Made by a program: the position numbers and the translations under genes. A stretch of DNA of 64,000 nt, taken from contig CAJNDS010002367.1 of assembly GCA_905221605.1 (NCBI GenBank), positions 62,001-126,000 of the forward strand, in the 5' to 3' direction. Position 1 is the first letter of the stretch. Every line of letters starts with the position of its first letter. Of this stretch, positions 41,643 through 50,639 are shown piece by piece. Source of the DNA: Symbiodinium natans (lineage: Eukaryota; Sar; Dinophyceae; Suessiales; Symbiodiniaceae). Under the pieces are notes generated by a model. It saw only the letters and a program-made list of their open reading frames with translations, was not told the DNA's origin and made no database searches.

Positions 41643-42822
41643 GTGTGCCAAGGAGGGGGAGCTGTGCCGTTGCAATGGTGAGATTACCTACGCCCCGGAG
41701 CTCTTTGACGGCTTCACGTACACAGTTCCATCGGCCGAGCAGGCCTATAAGGTGGCCTCCAGCGGACCCTGGAAATGTGGCACGGATCAGAGCGGGAAGC
41801 CTTATGCAGTGGACCCTGCCCCGCGGCATTGATCGGCCTGCATGTGTTTTGCTGGCGCCAAAAGTCATGTGACCGCCTTGACCGTCTCAACTTGGCTTGT
41901 CTTGAGATGCCAAAGAGATCAGGGGATTAAGAAGGTTAAGAGAAGGTCAAGAGAAGGGCAAGGCGAAGAAGCTCAGAGGCCCATGAAGTGACAACTTATC
42001 TTCCAGACTCCTTGAGATGCCGTTGTTCTTGTTGTTGCCAAGGCGCCTTGGCACGTGAAGCACTGCTGGTGCACCCCACAAGGCATCCTGGACATATTGA
42101 AGAAGCACGATTCCTCGAACCTCCACAAGAAGGAGTGCTCCGAGGCTGCCAACTTCGATTTCGAGCAGCCGGGACCTCGGCGCTTGCGCCAGGATTCCCA
42201 GCCAATCGCTAGCTCCGACGAAGATGACGATGCGCTGGATGAGTTGGAGGAGCTGGACGGGCAAGACGCCGAAACCCCCGACATGGCGGAGCCTCGGCGC
42301 CTGACGCACAACTCCCGCCGCCGCCGCACCTACAGCTACACACCTTGGGCCCTCGTCTCCGTGCCGAAGACGGACACCTTCGACAGCCTGGAAGGGGATA
42401 GCCCGGAGAGCGACAAGCAGATTAGCTGTGCCTACCAGTACGGAGTTCCTGCCGCTTCCTCAAACATCTATCAATCCGATGGGCCTTACTCAGGAGATGT
42501 TTGGAAGGTGGAGGACATCGCAAAGAAATGGGGGAATGCCTCGACGAGGCCCTGCTGGGTGCGAGTTCGTGGTGAATCCGGAGAGCGCTTGGCAAGTTGT
42601 GCCGTGGCCCTCGAGAAGCCTGGCGTTCTGAAGGAGTATGCCGAAGAGACCGTTTCCGTTTCGTGGAAGATGTTTTGGGGCACCCTCTGCCTTGCGGTGC
42701 TTTGCACTGGCATGTTTGCTGCTAGTGCCTACGCCACTGTCTCGGTTGTTGCCAATAACAATCGGGAGCAGAGAGAGAGGGAAGGAGGGGCTCAACAAGA
42801 AAGCCTCATGAGCAATCAGTGA
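41643..42822 (+). CDS. Cys-containing single-pass membrane protein
   Basis: Exon 41643-about 41817 encodes KEGELCRCNGEITYAPELFD and SSGPWKCGTDQSGKPYAVDP. Exon 42043-42822 encodes APWHVKHCWCTPQGILDIL, an acidic run (SDEDDDALDELEELDGQDAE), an Arg-rich patch and, near the C-terminus, a hydrophobic segment MFWGTLCLAVLCTGMFAASA, then a short polar tail. The intron likely begins with GC after GACCCT and ends AAG; the join reads AVDPAPWHVKHCWC. The Cys-rich N-terminal part may sit on the other side of the membrane from the short tail. Function unknown. Confidence 0.55.
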
Positions 42823-43132
42823 GAACAATCAGTGAGAGCAATCGTTCAAGTCTCACGGGCTCATGGAGCCGATGTATCGATCTTCCTGGGTTCCTCTGCC
42901 CTGTCCTTTGTTCTTCAGGGCCACAAGTTGAATGCACGCAGCTTTGCAAATTCAGGAGCCCCTCCTGGCATGCTCCCAGTCGTGTTAGCACGTAGGGGGA
43001 GTCTGCTGGAGGCTGGAGGAAAGTCTGGAGTGTGATGAGCACCCCGCCGAAGCCAGGGCAAAGAAGACGTCCTTTAAGGCCCTCTCTGAGTACTCTACTG
43101 GTGCAGTCTGCCTAACCGAGCGCGGTTTTCAG

Positions 43133-43345
43133 ACACTGCACGAGGTTCAACGAAGATATTCAAGAAGATATGAAGTAGGGCTTATAAACCCGAAACCCTA
43201 AACCCTAAACCCTAAACTCTAAACCCTAAACCCTAAACCCTACTTCATATGAGAAGATAACCACGACCGAGTGCCAGCCTTAGCTGCAACCAGGCCTTCA
43301 CGGGCTTTGTTTCTGCTGGCGACGTGCTTTTTCCCAGCGGCTTGA
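43133..43345 (+). CDS. last two exons of an unknown gene split by a telomere-repeat introner
   Basis: Exon 43133-43170 and exon 43260-43345 join as HCTRFNEDIQEDNHDRVPAL then AATRPSRALFLLATCFFPAA and TGA once 43171-43259 is removed. A TTTTCAG acceptor precedes the first exon. The hydrophobic C-terminus could be a membrane anchor. Confidence 0.5.
43171..43259. mobile_element. telomere-repeat introner with inverted ends and 8-bp direct repeats
   Basis: The direct repeat AGAAGATA lies at 43163-43170 and 43252-43259. The 13-bp inverted repeat ATATGAAGTAGGG/CCCTACTTCATAT (43168-43180 and 43238-43250) encloses about eight CCCTAAA-type units. Removing 89 bp restores GAT AAC CAC GAC in an open frame. 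This is an insertion carrying telomere-like sequence into a coding region. Confidence 0.75.
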
Positions 43346-43365
43346 CGCCAATGAGTTTCGTTTTC

Positions 43366-43400
43366 GTTTAGGGTTTAGTGCTTAGGGTTTAGGGTTTACA
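43366..43400. repeat. telomere-like tract, TTTAGGG orientation
   Basis: Four units shortly after the stop codon at 43345. From 43400 to 43720 no gene is seen. Confidence 0.85.
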
Positions 43401-43724
43401 CCGCCGAGCCGCTGCCTCTCTCCTCTAAAAGACGGCAACCTCAGTAGGCCATACTTGGATTGTCAGTCGAGTTGGTTGCAACGTCGTCGTGTCAGGCGTA
43501 CCCTGGTTCAAGAGCACGAGGAAATCTTAGGGCTCCACCCCGGAGCTCACAACACATGCTAGCCTGTACCAAGAAGCATCTTAGAGACTGAAAGAAGAGC
43601 AGTTCATGATACAGCTGTGAATAATGATTCACAATCAGAACTCATAAGTAATAATAATGCAGAATTTGCGTAAGATCATAGTTAGCAACAATCAACGCTA
43701 TTTGTCAGTCCTGCAGCTCAAGAA

Positions 43725-44057
43725 TCAGTTTTCGGCACAACAGGGCCTCCAGTGATCGCAGAGCTCAAACATTGGAAGTGCACCCAAATAGCTCCCAAAG
43801 ATGGGACCAAGAAACCACAGCTGCATGTCGCATCTCACAAAGCATTCGAACATGTCCTGTTCGGCACTATTGCAAAACAGCCCTCAACCCGAAACCCTAA
43901 ACCCTAAACCCGAAACCCTAAACCCGAAACCCTAAACCCTAGCCCTAAACCCCAAACCCGAAGCCGGAAACTCAGGCTTCTTGGCCGAGCTGCGCGCGGC
44001 GCAGGAGCGGCCGCAGCGCGGCACGCGCCCGGCTGCGCGCGCTCTCAGGAGCAGCTC
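43725..44057 (+). CDS. two exons flanking a telomere-like tract, unknown protein
   Basis: The left exon, about 43725-43883, reads VFGTTGPPVIAELKHWKCTQ, IAPKDGTKKPQLHVASHKAF and EHVLFGTIAKQ. It has no ATG, so a start-codon scan would miss it. The right exon, 43977-44057, is GC-rich and reads FLAELRAAQERPQRGTRPAA. The exact phase of the join is unresolved: CAG at both borders gives a different frame for the right exon. No family recognised. Confidence 0.45.
43884..43976. repeat. telomere-like tract, CCCTAAA orientation, intronic
   Basis: CCCTCAACCCGAAACCC-type units between CAG (43881-43883) and CTCAG (43972-43976). Confidence 0.8.
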
Positions 44058-44064
44058 CGATGGG

Positions 44065-44345
44065 TTGATAGGGTTTAGAGGGTTTATATAGGGGTTTAAA
44101 GGGTTCATATAGGGTTTTTAAGGGTTGATATGGGGTTTAGAGGGTTTATAATCTGGGTTTGCAGGGTTTTTGGGGTTTAGAGGGTTTAGGGTTTTGTAGG
44201 GTTTTATAGGGTTTGGTTAGAAAGGTTTTGCAAGGGCTTATAGGGTTTGTGCTGTCAGGGGGGCTTTTCGGCCTTATAGGGTTTGTAGGGTTTGTGGGGT
44301 TCGGGTTTTTGGGGTTTGTAGGGTTTGTAGGGTTTAGGGTAGTGA
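44065..44345. repeat. degenerate telomere-like tract, TTTAGGG orientation
   Basis: GGGTTTATAGGG, GGGTTTGTAGGG and GGGTTTAGAGGG units over 280 bp, following the exon that ends near 44057. Confidence 0.85.
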
Positions 44346-44530
44346 CATGATCCCTTAGTATGGACCCTTAAAAGGGGAACCCTTATGCCCGTCTATACCC
44401 TATAAAACTCAAGGGCCCATGCACCATACATCATTAAAGATGGTAAGGGACCATATAAATGGACCATGAAACTACCCTTAGATGTAGGGGTTGTCGGGTT
44501 TATGGGGGGTTCCGGGGGGGGGGGGGGGAG

Positions 44531-44835
44531 GCGTGAGCGCTTAAAGGTTCGGTTTGGAGCCTTCAAAGCAGGCATAGGGGCAACTGCTCTTATCGGCAAC
44601 AATACTGAAGGTACCCTTAAACCCTTAAAACCCTTAAACCCTTAAACCCTTAAACCCTCAACCCTAAACCCTAAACCCTAAACCCTGAACCCTAAACCCT
44701 AAACCCTAAACTCCTCATCCTACCTACCCTCATGAAGGACTCTCCTCCACAGCCTGGCTACAGTTGTCAACGCGTCCTGGAGAGGACGAGTCGGTCTATG
44801 CTCTGCATGATGACCCACAACCCACCTCTTTTCCC
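44531..44835 (+). CDS. unknown exons joined across a telomere-repeat introner
   Basis: Exon to 44611 encodes ERLKVRFGAFKAGIGATALI then GNNTE. Exon 44739-44835 encodes LSSTAWLQLSTRPGEDESVY and ALHDDPQPTSFPP. They join in one frame (GAA GGA CTC TCC) when 44612-44738 is removed. A poly-C run then follows. No family recognised, but the composition is convincingly protein-like. Confidence 0.5.
44612..44738. mobile_element. telomere-repeat introner flanked by TGAAGG
   Basis: The direct repeat TGAAGG lies at 44606-44611 and 44733-44738. The interior is CCCTTAAA and CCCTAAA repeats. Removing 127 bp joins two open frames that differ in genomic frame, which is independent support for splicing. Confidence 0.7.
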
Positions 44836-44912
44836 CCACCCCCCCCCCCCCCCCCCCTCCCCCCCCCCCCCCCCCCCCCCACCCCCACCACCCCCCCCCC
44901 CACAAAAAAAAA
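44834..44912. repeat. poly-C run with interruptions
   Basis: Nearly continuous C with single A or T, then a short A run. Gly-rich frames on the other strand are artefacts. Sequencing length here is unreliable. Confidence 0.95.
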
Positions 44913-44932
44913 AAGCTCCGATCATGGGCCGT

Positions 44933-45225
44933 TTAGGGTTTAGGGTTTAGGGTTTAGGGTTTTGGGGTTTAGGGATGAGGGATTAGGCTTAGGGCCATGA
45001 GTTTGTAGGGTGTGAACCACCTTGAAACGTTTCCGTTCCGGCGAGGAGGCTCGACAGGCACGGCTACCAATGTCTCCTTAGAGATTCCCTGGTACCACCT
45101 GATGAACTACTATGCCTCCTGGTCAAAGTTCCGGTGCCCAGTGATGTGCCAGGGGATATTTTTTGAGGGTTTGGGGTTTGAGGCTTTTCTTCTGGTTTAG
45201 GGTTCAGGGTTTAGGGCTTAGGGTG
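44933..45225. repeat. telomere-like tracts, TTTAGGG orientation, around a possible exon
   Basis: Perfect TTTAGGG units at 44933-44975 and degenerate units at 45155-45225. Between them an open frame (IPWYHLMNYYASWSKFRCPV) at about 45012-45150 may be an exon. Confidence 0.6.
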
Positions 45226-45236
45226 ATTCATCCCAG

Positions 45237-45296
45237 GTGACGCTGGAGGCTCTGCGGTCCAAGATTCTGCCAAGCATGCGCAAAGTCCTGGTCAGG
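45237..45296 (+). CDS. single exon, unknown protein
   Basis: After CATCCCAG the frame reads VTLEALRSKILPSMRKVLVR. It fits a short exon. Partner exons are unclear. The following sequence to 46200 contains no gene I can support. Confidence 0.4.
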
Positions 45297-46223
45297 ACTT
45301 TGCCTGCTGGGCTGGTTGCGTGTCACTGTGCCTTCACATCTTGGAATCCCCACAAAAGCGATCCGACATTCATTGCAATAAGTCATTGCAAGGAGGGAGG
45401 CAGAAGTTTGGAAGAACTTCGGGCACCTGGTCCGAACTTTCTGGGGCTCCTCGGCCCGAATCTTTGGGTTGAATCTCGTGCTACCCATTCAAGCCCCCTC
45501 TTCGTTGTCAAAAAATCACAGCTGTTTTGCTGGTCCATGGCTCGACCAAGGATACACAGACTTCTGCCGCTGTATGGAGGCGCCATGAACAAATCAAGTG
45601 TAGGGGCTTGAGTGCGCGGTTTAGGATTCAGGCAGGAGAGAACGCGGTTTGGGCAGGTTTCTTCTGGCCTTGCGCAACTCTGGCAGACAACCTACGCACA
45701 CTCCGAGACCCTTAGCTGGGAAGACTCCAACATCTACGCTGGATCTACGCTCTGCAGGTTCTAGGTTGTAGGTCCAATGCCTCTTCAAACCAACAAGCTT
45801 CACTCAAGCCCTTCCGAGAGCTCCGACGTCATGCCAAAACAGAGACCCTGACACCTAAAATCACTGAAGAAGCAACTCACATTTTGTCGGATGTGAGTCA
45901 ACCCAAGTCCTCCGGTGCAGGCAGCGGAGTTCTACTCCTTCGTAAGGGGGCAGGCGAGATGGCGAAGCAATGCTTCCCTGTCTTGGGTTACAAGTCATGC
46001 TGCGATGTGCAGTCGGCCTGTTAGTCAGATGCTAGATGGACGAGAATAACTTTTTAGCACTGCAATAGACAAAAATGCCAAAACCATAAGAAAATCAGAA
46101 TAAAGTCAATAATAAGAACTACTCATAATGCAATGTCATATTGGATGGTGTTCTACAGCAAAGTAAAGAATGAGAACAATCATAAGTATACTAATAGACT
46201 GGTGCCTCGGACTCCCTGCACAG

Positions 46224-46325
46224 ATATGGCGGAGCCAGATGCCTCGGCGCGGCTTCGCAGGGCCATTCCTGAACCGGAGCCGGCCGCGATCACGGTTCAC
46301 TTCCGTGCCCTGGCCGCAAGAATGC
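46224..46325 (+). CDS. possible first exon
   Basis: After CTGCACAGAT, MAEPDASARLRRAIPEPEPA continues AITVHFRALAARM and runs into a TTTAGGG tract (46332-46380). The ATG directly after an AG acceptor suits a trans-spliced leader gene. It may be the start of the 46700 gene. Confidence 0.4.
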
Positions 46326-46331
46326 ACTTAA

Positions 46332-46380
46332 GGGTTTAGGGGTTAGGGTTTAGGGTTTATGGTTTAGGGTTTAGGGTTTA
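46332..46380. repeat. telomere-like tract, TTTAGGG orientation, after exon
   Basis: Seven units flanked by TTAAG on both sides. Removal does not extend the upstream frame far, so an insertion origin is unproven. Confidence 0.85.
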
Positions 46381-46699
46381 GGGTTAAGTAAAGCAACCCC
46401 CAGTCGATGATATGATCACTGCTACTTGCTGCAGCTTCTCAGCGACATCGGAGCGCATCTTCTGGAACTTCAAAGCATCTGCTAGCCTCCCATCACCGGA
46501 GAACGACCGAAGGCCTCACGGCAGATCCGTCTGTCGCCCAACGTTATGTTTTCAAGTACGTAAGTAGAATCTGACTTGCAGACATGCTTGCGCAAGATCA
46601 TAGAACTACTCATCGAGCAGGCCCAACATTCAACAGAAAACAACAACTCTCAAAAGCAGGCAGCTGGCGTCCTGCTGGGGGTATTTTCGCTCAAAGGCG

Positions 46700-48346
46700 A
46701 TGCCGGGATTCCGGGCACGATTCGAAGAGCAATTCGAGGACTTCACTGGGAATGGGAAGGACTCGGAGGACTCTGACGCAGTCCGTGGCTTTGCTGACAA
46801 CTCAGCACCGCGCTGCGATGCAAGGTTGAGTGAGCACGGAAAGCAGGTCGCGGTCAGATATGCAAGAGCATTGCTACTCAAAAGCTGCACCTTGCTAGAG
46901 AAGCTGGGTGATCTCGATGCTGGCTACTTGTCCCTGCAGCGCAGCTTCCAGCTGCCCACAGAGGTGCGGGAAAGAATTCGGTGCTTCTTACCAACCCCCG
47001 AAGAAGAGCTGGAGGGCCGGCAGATGCTAGGACTCCACAACGGCCACGACTACGTCTTCCATTCCATATCCCCACTGCCCGCGGGACGCCTCAAATGCTC
47101 ATATGACTCCTGCGAATCGAAGAAGGGCCGGGTCGGCTCTGTGGCCGACTTCTGTGCTAGTTTGGGCTGTCCAGTCGCACCAGCGGCTCCTGTCGCCTTG
47201 GCCTTGCGATGCTCTGACAGGGAGCGCCTTCAGGAGCACCGGGGCCTGGTGCCTTTGCCAGCAGAGTTTGCGGTGCTGGTGCCGAACGATGCAGGCGCCT
47301 CGACGGCAAGCCTCAGAAACTTGCAAGCCATGCTGGAGCCGCTTGAGCAAGAGGATGTATATGTTGCTGATGAGGCTGATGAGGCTTTTCAGTGTGGAAG
47401 GGAGGGCTGGGAGGACTGGGACTTCCCCGTCACAAGGCCGCGTGGCAAGAGACGACGCCGAAGCCGGGCTTGCAAGTCTGGCGAGCAGCCGGATCCGCAA
47501 GATCCACCACTAGACCAACGGCCCCTTCTGCTAGACCGGCAGCTGCACAGTGCTGCCGGATATGCCCATCCCGATCATGTGCTGGGCAGGGGCCCGGGGC
47601 CTGTCCGCCAGCACGCCTGCCGCGACCAGGCCCCAAAGGTTTTGATCCGCGACCTGCTCGGCCGGGGCGCAAACCCAAGCATCCCCGTCGGAGGTGAGAC
47701 GGCCTGTGAAAAGGCCGTGCAGGCTCGGAATCGGCTGCAAGCGCACATCCAGGATCTTCGAGACAGTCGCCTTTGTCATGAACAGGTACTTCAGCGGTAT
47801 GCCCTGTCAGAAACGTTCGAAGAAGCCAGGGAGCATGCAAGATCATTCCTTGCAGAGCTTCAGATGCTGGAAGAGTCTGTGGCTCTTTTGAGGGCAGCTG
47901 CGCAGGTGTGGAGACAGGCAGCCCCAGCGAAGCGAACCGTCTGCTCCAGGCAGTGCCTCTTCGGCAAAGGTGTGGTCCGCGCGGACCCGTGTGCACTCCG
48001 TGAAGCCCTCATGGTGGCGCAGCAGGAGAGTGGCCACAAGACCATCCTGGTGGAAGATATCCGCGCTTTGGCAGCAGCGATGTGGAAGCTCGCACAGGCG
48101 CGGCAAAAGGAAGGTTCCGGATCTGGATGTGGACAGGCGGAGCTGGAGTTTGAAGCACCGGATACCGAGGGGCTGATCGCAGAACGGAGCATGTACAGGT
48201 GCAGCCAGTGTGGAATGAGGCCAGCAGAGGCCTTCAACAGCAGCCAGCTCACCAATAGCCGGAAGGGTAAGCGGCGCTGCAAGAGCTGCCTGAAAGCGGA
48301 CCTTGCCGCACCCACTCTGAACTTGGATCTCTTCTTTCGGATGTGA
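46700..48346 (+). CDS. 548-residue protein with C-terminal CxxC...CxxC finger
   Basis: Long uninterrupted frame. The first 330 residues have no clear domain (acidic patches, an RGKRRRRSR basic cluster near residue 250). A segment KVLIRDLLGRGANPSIPVGG resembles one ankyrin repeat. A helical, coiled-coil-prone region follows (RNRLQAHIQDLRDSRLCHEQ). Near residues 499-530, YRCSQCGMRPAEAFNSSQL...RCKSC forms a four-Cys zinc finger resembling the Stc1 domain of fission-yeast RNAi factors and related algal proteins. The frame is open upstream of the ATG, so an earlier exon may join (46224 or 46577). A role in protein or nucleic-acid binding is plausible but unproven. Confidence 0.6.
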   Translation: MPGFRARFEEQFEDFTGNGKDSEDSDAVRGFADNSAPRCDARLSEHGKQVAVRYARALLLKSCTLLEKLGDLDAGYLSLQRSFQLPTEVRERIRCFLPTPEEELEGRQMLGLHNGHDYVFHSISPLPAGRLKCSYDSCESKKGRVGSVADFCASLGCPVAPAAPVALALRCSDRERLQEHRGLVPLPAEFAVLVPNDAGASTASLRNLQAMLEPLEQEDVYVADEADEAFQCGREGWEDWDFPVTRPRGKRRRRSRACKSGEQPDPQDPPLDQRPLLLDRQLHSAAGYAHPDHVLGRGPGPVRQHACRDQAPKVLIRDLLGRGANPSIPVGGETACEKAVQARNRLQAHIQDLRDSRLCHEQVLQRYALSETFEEAREHARSFLAELQMLEESVALLRAAAQVWRQAAPAKRTVCSRQCLFGKGVVRADPCALREALMVAQQESGHKTILVEDIRALAAAMWKLAQARQKEGSGSGCGQAELEFEAPDTEGLIAERSMYRCSQCGMRPAEAFNSSQLTNSRKGKRRCKSCLKADLAAPTLNLDLFFRM

Positions 48347-49110
48347 GAGAAGTAGCGTCGACGGCATCCCGAAGCAGCTGCTCACAGAGCACAACCCAGG
48401 CACTTCCTTCATGGCCCGGGACTTGCGAAGTGTAGGCCACCAGGGCAAGATGTAGGGAGACGTTGCCGTTGCATGCGCACGAGGGCCCGCGCGCATCTTT
48501 CAAGCATGGCCTCGGCTCCCTGACGTGCTCCGGCTCGCAAAAAGCCATCGGCCTTTGGGCACGAGGGTTTCGTCGCTACACCCTGGGGATTCTGCAAGCA
48601 CATGCCCCATACTACCCTCAAATCCTTTGCGAAGTATGTGGACCTTCCTTTTAGGGTTCATTGTGCATATATACATATGTACATGTACTGTATGTATGCA
48701 CTTGAGACGCATCTCCTCAACATGAAAATTTCAACATGGTCACAAAGTAGTCCGTCAGGCCCCGCTCGAAAACCTCTCCTTCATAACATCTTCCAATCTA
48801 GTTCGCTGCGCCTGCCAGTATTTCCAGCACCCGACCTTGCCAGCAGATTGTTCCCGTACCAATGTCCCTCGCACCATGTAGTTTGGGGCACCAACTGAGC
48901 ACCCTTATGCACCACAGGTTCCTTGGCCAGTTTTCGGGGCTTAAAGGGCTCAAAGTGTATAGGGCCCACCTTTGAGGCACCTTTTTTTGATTGAAGCCAA
49001 AGCAGGGACCAACGCAGAACAACCACAACCGCAAACCCCCCTGAAACCCCAAGCCCAAAAGCTGAACCAAAGATCGAACCCGGCTCTAAACATCAAGATA
49101 AAATCCCAGA
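48347..49110. other. 3' flank, no gene seen
   Basis: No exon with support. A short TATATACATATG microsatellite lies at 48665-48690. Confidence 0.45.
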
Positions 49111-49290
49111 CTCGAGCTGTAAAAACCGAAACCCTAGACCATCGACATGCTCAGAACCTTACCCTAAAAACCTAAATCCGAAGCCCTAAGCCTTAAGCCC
49201 TCAGCCCTAACCCTAAACCCTAAACCTTAGTAACTAAGGACTTTAAAATCCTAATTCCGAAGCCCTAAATCCTAAACCCCTCGGCCCCCG
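49110..49290. repeat. degenerate telomere-like tract, CCCTAAA orientation
   Basis: CCCTAAA, CCTTAAG and CCGAAGCCC variants ending just before the exon at 49295. Confidence 0.7.
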
Positions 49291-49294
49291 CCGA

Positions 49295-50059
49295 GGATGG
49301 GCGTAACTGCCGGGATGCCGAGCTCTCTGACATGATGGTGCCAAGCATGTTCAGCCAGGCCGCGGTCTGCCCAAATGAGGGTTTAGGGTTTAGGGTTTAG
49401 GGGTTTAGGGTTTAGGGGTTTAGGGTTTAGGGTTTAGGGTTAGGGTCCACTACAATTTGCTTAAGGAGCCCAAAAGAATAGAAAGTAATAATCCCAAAAT
49501 GACCCCAATGTGGACGCCGATCGATGCAAAAAAAGCCGAGCGATGCGAGACAAAGCGACTAGGTGTAGGGTTTAGGGTTTAGGGTTTGAGGTGTAGGGTT
49601 TCGAGATTAGGCTTCGGGGTTTAGGGTTGAGGGTTCAGGGTTTCGGGTTTGGGGACCCCCCAGTTTGGGGTACTTATTCTATTGGGTTCAAGAGGCTCGT
49701 ACTCAGGAACATTTTTCCGGAGGGTTTAAGGGGCCAACAACCTCGTTGGGGAGTGCTCAAAAAGGGGGATCTCTAACAAGGGCCTTTTTTCGGGCTCCAT
49801 GTATCTACGGACAAAGGGTTTGGGATGCAGGGTTTCCTTCTCTCTACAGAGTAGTGCCCAAAAGGGACCATAGTTCGGTGAGCTGACCGGGTGCTGTTTT
49901 GGGGCACAGATGGGGCTTGATCTATTTTGTGCCTTCTTGCTCCTTGACCTTCAAGGAGCACACTGAAGATGCGCCCTTCAGGTGTTCACCAGCCAGTGCG
50001 TGCCGGGCGAGATTGCCCAGGCGCTCCTCCATGGCACAGTCCTCAGAGACCGGAACGGG
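49295..50059 (+). CDS. two exons of an unknown gene
   Basis: Exon 49295-49378 encodes DGRNCRDAELSDMMVPSMFS then QAAVCPNE. Exon 49982-50059, after CCTTCAG, encodes VFTSQCVPGEIAQALLHGTV then LRDRNG. They read naturally together and their phases agree. The intervening intron starts with a TTTAGGG tract and holds part of an introner. A further exon at 50412 may belong to the same gene. Confidence 0.5.
49379..49445. repeat. telomere-like tract, TTTAGGG orientation, directly after exon
   Basis: Eight units starting at the exon border CCAAATGAG. Confidence 0.95.
49447..49464 (+). mobile_element. single end of a CTACTATTTGCTTA-type introner
   Basis: CCACTACAATTTGCTTA differs by one base from the left end of the element at 31474. 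No matching right end is seen nearby. Confidence 0.5.
49560..49655. repeat. telomere-like tract, TTTAGGG orientation
   Basis: Perfect then degenerate units inside the intron between 49378 and 49982. Confidence 0.9.
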
Positions 50060-50411
50060 TAGGGGCTCCACGACAGCTTCTCCTTCCCCAAACATGAGAT
50101 GAATGGCGATTGCATATTTTGGGGTCTGATGTGGGCTTCTCCCCGGCTTCTCTCAGTCTGGGCTCACTTGTAGTTGTTTCGGGCAAGGCCGACATGTTGA
50201 TTGAACTTGTAGTGGACTTTGAGTCGCTTAGGAAGGGGAGTAACCGAGTAGCAGCTGGTGCCAAGGGACGTTCATGAGTATCTTCCTCTGCTTGTGCTCC
50301 CTACCAAACTAGCGTACAGAAAGAAACCATCAGTAGTCGCAGCAGCCTGTAATCCAAAGATTGTCAAGTGTCACTTGCTTCACTCAGACCTGGCACGATT
50401 GTCGTAGGCCT

Positions 50412-50534
50412 AGGTTTCTTGTCTAAGCGCGTGGGCTGCAAGCGAATCCCGCTCTTGGGCGTGCTGTGCCTCTACCGCACAGGCCAAGAGTGCGTGCTGG
50501 AGTGGCTTGGAACGCACAGTTTCCTGGTCACAGG
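50412..50534 (+). CDS. single exon, unknown protein
   Basis: Frame reads LSKRVGCKRIPLLGVLCLYR then TGQECVLEWLGTHSFLVT, ending at a CACAG|GT-type donor. No family recognised. The exon is followed by short TTTAGGG and CCCTAAA tracts at 50570-50635. Confidence 0.4.
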
Positions 50535-50639
50535 TCTGAGCAGGAGGGGGGAGTAGTTTAGGCTTTAGGGCTTCGGGTTTAGGGTTTAAACCACAAACCA
50601 CAAACCCTAAACCCTAAACCCTAAACCAGTAGGTGAGAA

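Noticed and set aside
44720-44905. Gly-rich minus-strand protein
   Set aside because: It is the translation of a poly-C run.
46324-46385. TTTAGGG tract between TTAAG repeats as a third telomere-type introner
   Set aside because: Its removal leads to a stop after about ten codons, so frame evidence is lacking.
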